Positions 10,079 through 19,922 of a stretch of DNA of 39,515 bases are shown in pieces; within the stretch, counting starts at the first letter, position 1, and each line of letters begins with the position of its first letter. Both the position numbers and the translations under genes were made by a program. The stretch covers positions 300,948 through 340,462 of the forward strand of contig BFEA01000144.1 of NCBI GenBank assembly GCA_003427395.1. The letters are read 5' to 3'. This stretch comes from Chara braunii (taxonomy: Eukaryota; Streptophyta; Charophyceae; Charales; Characeae). The notes below the pieces were generated by a model. The model did not search any database, was not told the origin of the DNA, and saw only the letters and a program-made list of their open reading frames with translations.

Positions 10079-10574
10079 CGGGCACGTCAACGGGCCATTC
10101 CCACCCGCCCACCCAACCCTCACACCTAACCCTGACAACACACTCAAAAGTAGTTTCCACCCAGCTTGAATCAACAATCCTTAGATCCCCTCCCCTGGAC
10201 TCGCTGAATAGATACTTTCAGCCCGCACGCCTTCAACAAGGGGCTCCTATGCACGCACCCCTTCACTTCCACTCCCTCCCCCCACCCTCCCTCCATTCTA
10301 ACCCCGTCGCCCACCCCTCGACTTCGAGCACCACAACAACAGCCACAACCCTCACTGCACACTACCTGCCAGCTAGCCTCCCCCCCCTCTTCGCCCATTT
10401 CAAATACCAACATTCGTGACATACTTTAACCCTGAATATGTCCCCTCTCCTTCCGGTCATGCCCAACCACACCAAGACAACACACAAGCAGCAGGGCAGA
10501 CCTCGGCTGGTGAGCTGGCGTTGACAATAGAGCACGGACTCCCAAATGACGATTGACCACAGGGCACAAGCAAT
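10079..10574. other. C-rich stretch, nothing recognised
   Basis: This continues the C-rich composition of the preceding relic with Pro/Ser/Thr-rich frames interrupted by stops. It may be the tail of the same element. It ends at the left end of MITE copy 2. Confidence 0.4.
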
Positions 10575-11104
10575 CAACATAATTTTTTTCCAAAATTAAA
10601 TAATCACTCTATAATAAAATTACATTCTAAATTTTAAATTTTCAATCCATCTTAAAAAATGTCATTCTAATTTTAAATTTTTTCGTCTTACTTGAAAAGT
10701 TTCCTTCCCAGAAATTCAATGGGGTATCCCTTCTTATTTGAACTGCATGTTAGAGGTGGAATGGAAGTTTGGATGAGTTCATGAAATATTTTAATTGGAT
10801 TGTTATTCTAAGTAAGGATTTTCAGTCATAAATATGTTAATCCAGTCTAAATTAGAAGATATTTGTTGTAGTAGAATGACAGTTTTATTAAAACATTTTG
10901 TAAACTTGTCCAGACTTTCATTCCATCTTAAACAAATAGATGTAGTTGGAAGGGAAAACTTATATTTAGTCGGAAACTTATCAAATAAAACTGAAAATTT
11001 TTAGAATTGGACGAACATTTGAATGATAATTTATAAATATAAAGGAATTGTTTTCTTATGGAATGTCTTTTCAACTTTCATTTCTCGTGGGATTTTTTTT
11101 GTTG
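10575..11104 (+). mobile_element. Foldback MITE, copy 2
   Basis: A 530-bp AT-rich copy in the same orientation as copy 1. It starts CAACATAATTTTTTTCC and ends GGGATTTTTTTTGTTG. The internal inverted arms (GATGAGTTCATGAAATATTT near 10770 and a CTTGTCCAGACTTTCATTCC arm near 10905) are kept. AT flanks both ends, compatible with a 2-bp target duplication. No coding capacity. Confidence 0.9.
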
Positions 11105-11222
11105 ATGAAGAAGGCAGAAGACCATGACAAGACGAGGCCATGCGAGATCTCAGGCTGGTCCCTCATACTCCGGTCAAACAACAACATAAAGAGGACGACG
11201 AAGGTCTCATCATAAGAGAGGA
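11105..11222. other. 118-bp spacer between two MITE copies
   Basis: A short non-MITE island, not AT-rich. It begins with GAAGAAGGCAGA, and the sequence right of copy 3 begins similarly (GAGGAGGAGGCAGA), so both copies may have entered similar purine-rich sites, or one flank may be a duplicate of the other. No function assigned. Confidence 0.5.
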
Positions 11223-11746
11223 TAACAGGAAAAATTTTCAAAATTAAATAATCATTCTATAGTAAAATTACATTCTAAATTTTAAATTTCCATTCCATCT
11301 TCAAAAAAGTTATTTCAATTTTTTTTTTTTTTCGTCTTACTTGAAAATTTTTCTTCCAAGAATGGGGTATCCCTTCCTATTTGAACTACATGCTAGAGAT
11401 GGAATGAAAGTCTGGATGAGTTCATATAATATTTTAATTGGAATGTCATTATAAGTAAGGATTTTCAGTCATAAATAGATTAATCCAATTTAAATTAGAA
11501 CATATTTATTGTAGTAGAATGAAAGTTTAATTAAAATATTTCATAAACTCGTCCAGACTTTCATTCCATCTTCAACAAATAGATGTAGTTGGAAGGGAAA
11601 ACTCATATTTAGATGATAATTTGTCAAATAAAACTAAAAAGTTTAGAATTTGACGAACATTGAAATAAGAATTTATAAATATAAAAGACTTTTTTTTTTA
11701 TGAAATGTTTTTTCAACTTTCATTTCTCTTGGGAAATTTTTTGTTG
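11223..11746 (+). mobile_element. Foldback MITE, copy 3
   Basis: A 524-bp copy beginning TAACAGGAAAAATTTTC and ending GGGAAATTTTTTGTTG, in the same orientation as copy 2 and only 118 bp from it. Body sequence is clearly homologous to the other copies, including TTCATTCCATCTTCAACAAA near 11560. GA on each side could be a 2-bp target duplication. Confidence 0.9.
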
Positions 11747-12560
11747 GAGGAGGAGGCAGACATCGACTTCTTCGCCATCCCATTAGGAATAGCTGGCCAA
11801 CAAACCATTCCGATGGGCCCGCTGGCGCCGGCACAAGCCACACAGACCAGTACTATGCCAACACAACCATCAAGTAGCAAACAACTTGAAGGACAGGGAA
11901 CAGTTAGGCACCAATTGATGTTGCTTTGTTTTATGCTGTCCCCGCAGAGCACAAAGTTCATGGCCAGGCGCACCGAGCAGGGGCTCTTACCCATCCTGTC
12001 AGTTGCAGTCAACTCGTACCCCACAACCAAGGAAGCAGTGAAAGCAGTTGCAGTTACTTTCATCAACAACCGTGACTGATTTCCTTTCTGTTTGGTTCCG
12101 GACATTCGCTTCGGACGCTAAAAAGTAGCAGTTGCAGTCGGCGGCAGTTGACACTTCTCAATTGGGGTGCTAGACGTGAAAATCTTCCCCGACGCAGCGA
12201 CTCTGCTGGTCACTCAAGGCGTTATTTGACTGCCTTGTACATGGCTGGCCTCTGGCCTGTCAAAGAAGCTTCAGGAAACATACCTGACTGAGGAGATCAA
12301 CGCCAAACTCGTAGCCGAATTTTGTTCGTCGCTGACCACCGATAAGCAGCCCATACAACAAGCTTCCGCAACCTACTGCTAGCACCTTGGAGCTCACTAG
12401 CAAAGCAAAAAGCAACCAGAAAAACAAGAGTCAACAAACAGTATGCAAACGACCAACAACGAATCCAATCGACAACTGTCAACCCCACAACCAATGTCCA
12501 GCCTTTAGGTGGCAACCTGAAAGTTTAACGTTCGAGGTGTAAGGGACAACCCGCAGGCAA
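11747..12560 (+). pseudogene. Unidentified coding-like relic
   Basis: The frame continuing from the MITE end runs open to about 12079 and includes KFMARRTEQGLLPILSVAVN, of ordinary protein-like composition. After a stop, coding-like peptides continue, such as IFPDAATLLVTQG near 12185 and LTEEINAKLVAEFCSSLTT near 12280-12340, in shifted frames. I do not recognise the family. Multiple stops show it is not an intact gene. It may be an exon-less retroelement ORF or a retrocopy. The start is set only by the MITE boundary, so the original N terminus may lie left of copies 2 and 3. Confidence 0.35.
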
Positions 12561-12570
12561 AAGGAGGAGA

Positions 12571-12573
<3 letters not shown>

Positions 12574-12605
<32 letters not shown>
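12574..12605. repeat. Poly-T run (32 T)
   Basis: An uninterrupted T32. It may be the reverse of a poly-A tail of a minus-strand retroposed sequence lying to its right, but nothing recognisable follows. The next 60 bases (AACCGGGCCCAACGT near 12636-12650) weakly resemble the left part of the foldback element at 21750. Confidence 0.8.
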
Positions 12606-12610
<5 letters not shown>

Positions 12611-13748
12611 GCTCCAATCTATTCGTGGGAAGCATCACATGCTGGGAACCGGGCCCAACGTCCCTTATAATGGGAATACATTGATGATTGATAATTGATG
12701 AAAAATTGGGATGATTGAGGATAAATTTGGATGATTTAGGATATCAGAGTGGGTGATTGAGGTCATGAAATAGAGCTAGATGATGACTAAATAGAAAGAT
12801 TGTCTACTCAGCATTGAATTACTATCTTATCCCTTATTTTCTGTATCCATTCCAAACAACCAATCACAATTGAGCTCGTGTTGTGCACCAATCAGGCCTC
12901 TTCCCGGTCTCACACCCCAATCTGGCTCGGTTACAGGGCAACGCTACCCACCCCAGCTTCGACCATCGTCGGTGAGATTGTAGCCATTAGTCAAGTTTGC
13001 AGATTGCCTTCCTCCCTCGGCAATTCCATACCTCTATACAAAGCCTCAAGCTCCTACACAAGCAGGTTACAGGGCACTGCCCCAACGTCGGCTAGCGTCG
13101 TTCTGGCACCAACTCAACCTGGCCATTACACAAGAAGACTCAATTAGGAACTTAGCTAATCTAGAATGTCAACCAGAAATCAAGGATCTGATAATATCAA
13201 AATCCTGATCAACAAAACTTTATGATGATTAGATTTTACGAGTACCCAGGGAAGATAACAAAGATGATGGATAATGACGACGACGCTGATGATTATTTCT
13301 TTCCACCTCTCCCCTTCTTCCATGTGTTATCCTCCTCTCACCTCATTTCCTCTTCTCCTCTCGCTGCCTCCGTTAAGCCCAACCCCGCTATCAACATGAA
13401 GTTCCTATCAACCCCAACGAGAGAGAGAACCTCCCCATTCCCTTCTACCTTGAGGTAACCAGTTCCCCCAAAAGGTGTACCTCAAAACTAATACTCCGAC
13501 CTAGTCTGCCTCCGCCAGGAGATAATGCGCCCCCATACATATCTCCCAGCCCTAGCCCAGGTCAGCTCCCATCATCTGCGTTTACTCCCTGGAGGGCAAT
13601 CACCTCCCACCTTGTGTTACCCCTGCGGAGTAGCGCTCCCTTCCTGACCAACCTACGTACCAACTAGACCATAGCCTATCTGGAAGATGAGAATATAACC
13701 ACCAACACAGAGATAACTACTGATTGATGAAAAAATGAATAAAGAAAC
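12606..13748. other. Gene-free stretch with weak TGAT bias
   Basis: From 12670 to 12790 the plus strand is rich in GATGATT and GATTGA words, which look like an old decayed repeat. At 12930-13110 two similar blocks beginning GGTTACAGGGCA occur about 140 bp apart, suggesting an old duplication. Frames at 12878-13147 and 13222-13458 show no domain. Confidence 0.4.
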
Positions 13749-13791
13749 CGTGATGATGATGATGATGATGATGACGGATGATAATGATGAT

Positions 13792-13831
<40 letters not shown>

Positions 13832-13886
13832 AATGATGATGATGATAAAGATTCAGATTGGTGGATGATGATGATGATGATGATGA
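13749..13886. repeat. (TGA)n microsatellite
   Basis: GATGAT trinucleotide repeat in three blocks (about 13750-13775, 13792-13848 and 13864-13886) separated by short interruptions. The minus-strand poly-Ser/Ile/His frame here is purely a result of the repeat. Confidence 0.95.
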
Positions 13887-14595
13887 AATAAAATTGGCGA
13901 AAATAAGTAATAACGTCGGACTTGTGATGCCCTAATGGCATCGGTGTGGAAGATTGACAACTCACTATTGCTGTAATCAAAATAGAAAATGATAATGATT
14001 ACGATTTTTACAGAGAAGTCCGGATGATGATCATGAAGAAGCTAAAAAGAAGATAAATAACATGGATGACAAATTAGAGAAGTCGATGATGATTACCACC
14101 GATAACTAAATGAGGATTACAAAAATGAAAGTGTCCTTGATGAAAAACCCCCGCTGAAATCACAATGATGAAAATCTTAATGCTTTTGATGGATAACCTG
14201 CACAAGACAAAAAACAGACAAAAACATATATATAGGTTAATGATGACCTCCTAGCCGCTCTCTTGATGATACTCTCCCAATAACACTGTGATGATTCTTC
14301 AAGTAGGACCAACGTTCTCCGGAATTTGGTCTCCAGAAGTACTTCCTGTGAAAAACACAGGGAAACTGTTCAAACAACAGCTGACGCTACCATTCAAGTT
14401 CTTCATTTTCCTTTGTGCCTCAGGCCAGATGCCACGTCAGCCTGTGACGTAGTAATGACCAAGCGCCTCTGGATACTGCGTGTGCGTCAAGCGCTATCCC
14501 CCATCCAATTCACAACATTACAGCACCCTTGCAGCAGCGCCTCCCTCCCATCGGCTGCCAGCACTGCGCCACGTGTCAGCTAGCATCTTACTAGT
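13887..14595. other. Gene-free stretch, nothing recognised
   Basis: The left part is AT-rich with further scattered GATGA words. From about 14300 the composition becomes balanced and leads into the GC-rich minisatellite. No motif in the open frame from 14326. Confidence 0.4.
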
Positions 14596-14599
14596 CACC

Positions 14600-14800
14600 C
14601 CAGGCCAGCGCCTCGCCAACCGCAAGTCACCAGCGCCCCACCACTCACCTGTTGCCAGCGCCTCGCCCCCCGCCAATAATCAGCGCCTCGCTGCACTCAC
14701 ACAGCCAGCGCCTCGCCACTCGCGAGAAGCCAGCGCCTCGCAACCTGCGAGAAGCCAGCACCCCGCCACCTCCGACCAGTCATCGTCTCGCCTGCAAGCA
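14600..14800 (+). repeat. Degenerate GC-rich minisatellite
   Basis: The core CCAGCGCCTCGCCA-like word recurs at least seven times at spacings of roughly 24-33 bp (first near 14602, last clear copy near 14733, with weaker ones after). Typical units end in an AACCGC/ACTCGC-like tail. It lies immediately upstream of a LINE endonuclease start, so it could be a repetitive part of that element's ORF1 or untranslated region. Confidence 0.8.
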
Positions 14801-14974
14801 ACCAACATGCCACCGTCCGCATGCCACGGCGGCCCGCCAGCCATAGCGCTAGCGCTAACGCGCGCCAACCATCCCGTCAGAGAACCTCTCCGCTTTCAAC
14901 TCGGTTCACTCATGTTTTCTGTTCAGTTTCTCCCACCTCCTATGTGTCTCATCCTTGTGCCGAGCCCATGAAAA

Positions 14975-15500
14975 CCAGGATCCACAATAACAAGATTTAG
15001 GTTATGCTTCTGCAAGAGAGCAAGCTAGATGAGGCCAAGCTAAGGCAGCACGCTAGTTGTTGGCAGGACCCGCAAATTTGGGCACCAACAAATGGCACAA
15101 GGGGAGGCCATGCTATAGTGTTGCACCGCAATCTGGAAGCCACAATTTTGGAGCAGGAGATGGACATCTGGGACCAATGGGCCTGGATCCGGTTGCAGTT
15201 GAATACGCAGATGTAGACCATCATCACTGTCTTTCTGAATTGCAGCTGAGAAGGTTATTTCTGGAGGATCTGTTGGACATTGTCCCACCAGCGGACAACC
15301 TAATATTGGCCGGAGACTTCAACTTAACGCTAGCGCTCGGACTCGACTCGCTCGATTTGGCCCCAGAAGGACCGATTCATCAATCAATGCTGAAAGACTT
15401 CATGGAGCAGTAGGACCTGACAGACATGCTCAAAACCATGCACCCCTCGACACAAGGCTACATATGGTTTTCTTCATAGCTAAATGAGAACCGCCCACTA
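14975..15500 (+). pseudogene. LINE endonuclease, N-terminal fragment
   Basis: The plus strand encodes VMLLQESKLDEAKLRQHASC from about 15003; the Glu of LQESKL is the metal-binding residue near the start of AP-like LINE endonucleases. APTNGTRGGHAIVL follows near 15085, then a frameshift near 15170-15220 leads to NLILAGDFNLTL at about 15297-15332, the conserved GDFN block holding catalytic Asp and Asn. The fold would nick target DNA to prime reverse transcription. Reverse transcriptase does not follow; sequence resembling gypsy pol begins within about 150-250 bp. It is the complement of what is missing from the minus-strand LINE at 1745-6000, but on the other strand and 9 kb away, so it is a separate copy of a similar family. 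Confidence 0.85.
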
Positions 15501-15734
15501 CCGAAATGAAAATTGGACCTACTTTTAGCCAAATAGGAAGTTTCTCACTGTATTTTATATCAGAATGAGCAACTCAATGTTTTTTTGCACAGAAGGAATA
15601 CTTCTGTTTGCTTCTGATTGGTCAGAAATTCAATTTGATATTTTTGGCATTAATCAAACTCTCACAGTCCTTTCTCATGTCCCTAATGAAATACATAAGC
15701 TTCCTAAAAAATGTATTGCATGGATATGCGGTAG

Positions 15735-16064
15735 TTCTGAGCATGCATGATCACAATATTGAAATGACAAACGTGATTGAACATAACATAATTATGGGAA
15801 ACCATCCACCAATTAGTTGGACTCTGTGTAGATACTCCCCTGCGTAGCGGCTCGCTGTCGTCAAGAGGATTAAAGAATTTGAAATTAATCAATGGACCGA
15901 ACCTGCCATCGAGCTTTGGTAATTTTCGATGGGGATTGTACAAAAAAAGACGGGAGGAATTCAGATCAATAATGATTATTGTAAGCAGAATGATATCATG
16001 ACTAAATATGTTTATCCCTTCCCTCAGATTGATGAATTGTTGGATGTTATTGCATGTGCACGCT
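15735..16064 (+). pseudogene. gypsy-A reverse transcriptase, N-terminal part
   Basis: HNIIMGNHPPISWTLCRYSP (about 15781-15843) is the entry block of gypsy RT, where PP-x-x-RYSP is typical. VVKRIKEFEINQWTEPA follows. Around 15945 the peptide GIVQKKDG matches the V-x-x-KKDGG block, and [17 protein letters not shown] (about 16004-16054) matches the YPLP-x-IDELLD block. Frameshifts separate these blocks. The frame breaks at about 16064 where mitochondrial sequence starts and picks up again at about 16275. Confidence 0.88.
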
Positions 16065-16280
16065 TTGTTCGGTAGTTTAGTAGCAGGCGTGTTTGGTCGC
16101 TTTCTTGGTTCACGAGGGGCTGCCTTGGTAACAACCACTTGTGTTTCAATTTCTTCAGGTCTGTGTTTCATAGCTTCTTATGAGGTTGCACTGGAAGCCA
16201 GTGCTTGTTATATCAAATTCGCACCATGGATTTTGTCAGAAATGTTTGATGCTTCTTGGGGTTTTCTGTTTGCAAGTTTG
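16062..16280 (+). pseudogene. nad5: NUMT: fragment of mitochondrial nad5 (complex I subunit 5)
   Basis: One open frame reads [20 protein letters not shown], then TTTCVS, YEVAL-x-ASACYIK, APWI[13 protein letters not shown]. This is the N-terminal region of plant-type NADH dehydrogenase subunit 5, a proton-pumping membrane subunit of mitochondrial complex I. Only about 70 residues are present, without start or end, so it is a dead copy of organelle DNA in the nucleus. It splits gypsy-A reverse transcriptase between [12 protein letters not shown] and [14 protein letters not shown]. Short shared bases at the junctions (CTTT left; AGTTTGA right) suggest end-joining at microhomology. The identification rests on recall of the family, but the match is long and specific. 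Confidence 0.9.
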
Positions 16281-17330
16281 ATATCCACCATGACTTTCAT
16301 CACCTTCTCGTAAAATAGAAAGATCGACCGAAAACAACGTTCGTCCTTTTTAAAGGAACTTAACAATGAATCTGATGTCCGATGGGCATCTGCAATGCAC
16401 CAACTAATTTTTAACACACGATGAATATCGCCTTCCGTAACTTTGTCCGTTGTTGTGTGACCGTATATATGAATGATATTTTTGTGTACACAAGCACTTA
16501 TGAAAGACACGTGCATTATATTGAATGAACACTTCATACGCTGAATGATGTAAGTTTCAAGGTTACCCTCGAGAAGCATCAGTTCTTCTTGACGAAGATT
16601 TTGTTTCTGAGACATGTTGTTATGGACAAGGGGTTTCATCTAGAATCTGAAAAATGCAAGTTGTGCGGGACGCACCCGTACTAACATCACTTACAAAAAT
16701 TCGCACATTTTCGGGATTGACTTTCTACTATCAGAGGTTTATAAAAGACTTCTCAACGATCACCTGACCCCTCATGGATCTGCAGAAGAAAGATCAATCA
16801 TCGATTTGGACTCCAAAATGCGATTAGGCATTTCGAGAACTAAAGGTGGCTCTAACTTAAGCCCCTATTTTTATGAGTCCGGATCCAAAAAAACCTTTTA
16901 TTCTCACCACTGATTGAAACCTTAGACGATCTCTACGCTCTTGACCCAAGTCGGACCTGATGGCCGGAAACACGTGTTGGAATACGCTTCCAATACCATA
17001 GTACCTGTCTGCAAGAGAAACTACTCGGTTCCAACAAGAGAGTGTTTTTCTGCTTTTTGATTATCAATCATTTTATAGCGTATGTTTACAACCGAAAGTT
17101 CACCCTCATTACGGACCACGAGCTGTTGCTGGCCCTGAAAAAGTCCAATCACTATTCAGGTATGATGGGGTGATGGGCGACCACGTTGCAGACCATGAAA
17201 TTTGACATTGGCCATTGAATGCATGAGAGGTGCGGATGGGATGACGGATTGACACGTCTGCATCGGTCTGACAAAGTTTCTACAAACGAAGAGATGATTT
17301 AGTGGAACAATCCTTGACAGAAAAACAAGG
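16275..17330 (+). pseudogene. gypsy-A reverse transcriptase core and RNase H
   Basis: After the insert the pol frame resumes with [14 protein letters not shown] (the FSK-x-D-x-x-x-x-YHQI block, first catalytic Asp), CPMGICNAPTNF (about 16377-16412, the MPFGL-x-NAP block) and VYMNDIFVYTS (about 16460-16493, the YMDD/YVDD site with Asn replacing the first Asp). The connection and RNase H follow: FIKDFSTIT near 16740, FRELKVALT near 16830, FILTTD near 16899 and LITDHELLLALKKSN near 17104-17150. The Asn in the catalytic pair, together with multiple frameshifts, marks loss of function. RNase H would remove element RNA during cDNA synthesis. Confidence 0.87.
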
Positions 17331-17385
17331 CCAAGTACATTGAGGTGGATATCCTTTAAAAGGTTCAAACCTTCTCTCGCATGCA

Positions 17386-17670
17386 ATGACTGGTACTCCC
17401 TTTCCCATTGCTTCCTCCACCCCTTATGAATTATCTGCCCTCTCATTTTTCTTTGACCTTCCAGAAAATTTTTATTATTTCGACACGTGCATTTCTCGAG
17501 TATATGAAGTTGATTTTCATCCACATGAGTCTGGATTCGTCGATTGGGTAGATTGTGCTACGTGTGTCAATCATGCTCATAGTGCGTGTATCCAATACTG
17601 AACAATTAGCAAGGTGTGGAAGTGCCCAGTGTGTCGTACAAACAAGCTTCCAAGAAAAGTTTGATTCGAA
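17386..17670 (+). pseudogene. PHD-like zinc finger between RNase H and integrase
   Basis: The frame reads FVDWVDCATCVNHAHSAC, then after one stop VWKCPVCRTNKLPRK. This fits the second half of a PHD finger: C-x2-C, x4-His-x2-Cys, then Trp before a last C-x2-C. The first Cys pair is not clear; only one Cys (FDTCIS, about 17478-17495) lies at a suitable place. In living proteins PHD fingers usually read histone H3 tails, so such a module in a retrotransposon polyprotein might steer integration. It sits where the pol frame passes from RNase H to the integrase His/Cys domain. An alternative is an independent host exon captured here. Confidence 0.65.
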
Positions 17671-17869
17671 GCTATTAGAACTTACGGAAAAAAATACGAC
17701 GAGAGATACCGACTCACAAAAGTTTGGATGGATAAAATTTTGCTAATAAAATTAACTCGAAAATCACTAAATGAGTATTCGAAAAATGATAGATGACACG
17801 CTAGCAAAAGATCCCGGGATTATCGATAAAATAACTGCTACCTAGAGAGGTGTAAAAGAGATGAATTGA

Positions 17870-18430
17870 GATTGTGGTTAATGACCCTCGACCATTTCAA
17901 CGGTATGATTTGACCCGATCTGCTCACGAGGAACATATCGCTAATTGTGGGATACGTATCACTGAGGTAACTATCGACCGAAATCAGTGGTTTTGGTCTT
18001 ACATAAGAGAAGATGTCAGACACGTGGTCGAAAACTGTGTAGTCTGTTTCGCGGATCGGGCACCCATCCGCGAACCAAACACGATCGTACCAACAAGAGT
18101 TGAACGACCATTGTAGCATATCAATACGGACACTACTGATATCAATTTGCCACTTGGACCTAACCACTGTGTATATCCGATTTTATTGGTCTTAATTGAT
18201 CATTTTTCAAAGTATAGATGTCCATCGCTGTTAGACATGTAAGGCCCAGACATAGTTAACTGCATCGATCGCTACCTCAATACCCATCTAGATACGGAGG
18301 ACATTCTAATCGATAATGGGTCTGAGTTCAAGGCCGAAGTAAAAAAGCTACTAACATATAAAGGCATCGCCCTCCGACACATTGCACCACATGTTTCTTA
18401 TTGGCAATCTAATGAGTTCGTACGAGCCGT
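17870..18430 (+). pseudogene. gypsy-A integrase
   Basis: The zinc-binding HHCC domain is clear: RSAHEEHIANCGI (about 17917-17955) and VENCVVCFADRAP (about 18027-18066) give His-x3-His and Cys-x2-Cys. The catalytic core has DTTDI (about 18128-18142), LVLIDHFSKYRCP (about 18190-18230) and EDILIDNGSEF (about 18297-18330), the second catalytic Asp. The third acidic residue should lie in a SNG-x-x-ERAV block; here the peptide is QSNEFVRAV before a stop at 18432, so the Glu is displaced or lost. Integrase joins the element's cDNA to the chromosome; this copy could not. Confidence 0.88.
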
Positions 18431-18815
18431 ATGATTAAAACGGCCTTACGGGGGAATCTCACGGCGAATGATACGCATCATCAACCCGAAATCATGTATC
18501 GGATCATCAAAATTCATGGGGCCACCCCCGACGAATCGAACGGGGCTTACCCATTTCAACTACGGATCAACGGTATTTCATGCGTCATCAACCGGGATGT
18601 CTTGAAAAATATCAAGCCACATGGTAGATATACGAGGGCGTCCCTTAAGGTTAAGGCCAAAAGGTACGCTAAATTAGTGAAAAAGGCAATCCCTAACTTG
18701 ACCCGTAAGTTGGGTATCACGACAGTGCCGACCAGATTAAGTGACCGGAATATCCGACCTTATCCTCCGTCATCCGATTTATCCAAAAATCCGGATAAAC
18801 CGAAAAACGGGTCAA
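18431..18815 (+). pseudogene. gypsy-A pol C-terminal region
   Basis: An uninterrupted frame with peptides YRIIKIHGATPDESNGAYPF and INGISCVINRDVLKNIKPH, followed by a Lys/Arg-rich tail (KVKAKRYAKLVKKAIPNLTR). It follows directly on the integrase core and probably is its DNA-binding C-terminal extension. No chromodomain is evident. The frame ends in poly-Lys encoded by the A run. Confidence 0.6.
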
Positions 18816-18839
18816 AAAAAAAAAAAAAAAAAAAAAAAA
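18814..18839. repeat. Poly-A run (26 A)
   Basis: An uninterrupted A26 at the end of the gypsy-A pol frame. LTR retrotransposons do not normally end pol this way; it may be slippage in an A-rich stretch, or a sign that this copy was retroposed. Confidence 0.85.
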
Positions 18840-18894
18840 TTGCTCGCAAGGAGGGTTACCTGAATTATGAAACTTGAAGGTTTTTGGCCCAAAA

Positions 18895-19124
18895 CAATTT
18901 ATTGCAACCTTCTCCTCCTCCTCTTCCTTGACAAATGATCTGCACGTCTGTATCACAGCCAGCCCCCCGGACCCTTAATTTGTTTTTATCAATCAATAAT
19001 TCAATTAATGAATCAATAAAAAAAATAATCAATCAATTAATCAGTCGATTCGACTGAATCTTAATTTTGTTGAAGATCCAATTGAATCGACTGATTCGAT
19101 TGATTTTTTTTTTTCATTTTTTTA

Positions 19125-19223
<99 letters not shown>

Positions 19224-19879
19224 AAAAAAAAAAAAAGGTTTGGGGGTTGGGCAGTGGGTGAGGATGGTAAATCAATCAATCAATTAAAAAAAAAGAAAAA
19301 AAATCTCAATTGAATCGGACGATTCGATTGGACCTAGACTCTGATGAAGATACAATCGAATCAGCCGATTGGATTGATTTTTTTTTCGTTGTTAATTTAA
19401 TTGATTGATTGATTAAAAAAAAAAAAAAAGCTTCGGGGGCTGGGCAACGAGTGAGGATGGTTGAGGTGAGACTGTCTGCCTCCCGCTCCCTTCACTCGGC
19501 GCCCTCCTCCCATTTCGCCTCCTCCCTCTCCACCTCCTCCCTCCTACTATCTTACTCCTCTCCTCCCTCTCCCCCTCGTCCTCATCCGCCTCTTCTTTGT
19601 TGTCCTCCCTCTAGTCATCCTTCTCCTCCTCCTTCTCTTCGACGAATGATTTGCCCATTTGTATCGCAACCAGCTTCCCAACCTCTTTTTTTATCAATCA
19701 ATCAATCAATCAATCAATCAATTAAAAAAAAAGTGAAAAAAAAATCAATTGAATCACTCGATTCGATTGGACCTTGATCAAAATCAAGACCCAATTGGAT
19801 CGACTGATTCGATTGGATATGTTTTGTTATTTTTTGTTTTTTGATTGATTGATTGANTGATTGANTGATTGANTGATTN

Positions 19880-19922
<43 letters not shown>

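Larger units (their letters stand above)
15600..18840 (+). mobile_element. Degenerate Ty3/gypsy-type pol remnant (gypsy-A)
   Basis: Plus-strand frames give the Ty3/gypsy pol order: reverse transcriptase, RNase H, an unusual PHD-like finger, integrase zinc-binding and catalytic domains, and a C-terminal region, ending in an A26 run at 18814-18839. Many frameshifts and stops kill it. No LTRs were recognised and gag and protease are not seen upstream, where a LINE fragment lies. A 0.2-kb mitochondrial insertion interrupts the reverse transcriptase. The integrase after RNase H is what places it in Ty3/gypsy rather than Ty1/copia. Ends are approximate. Confidence 0.88.
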
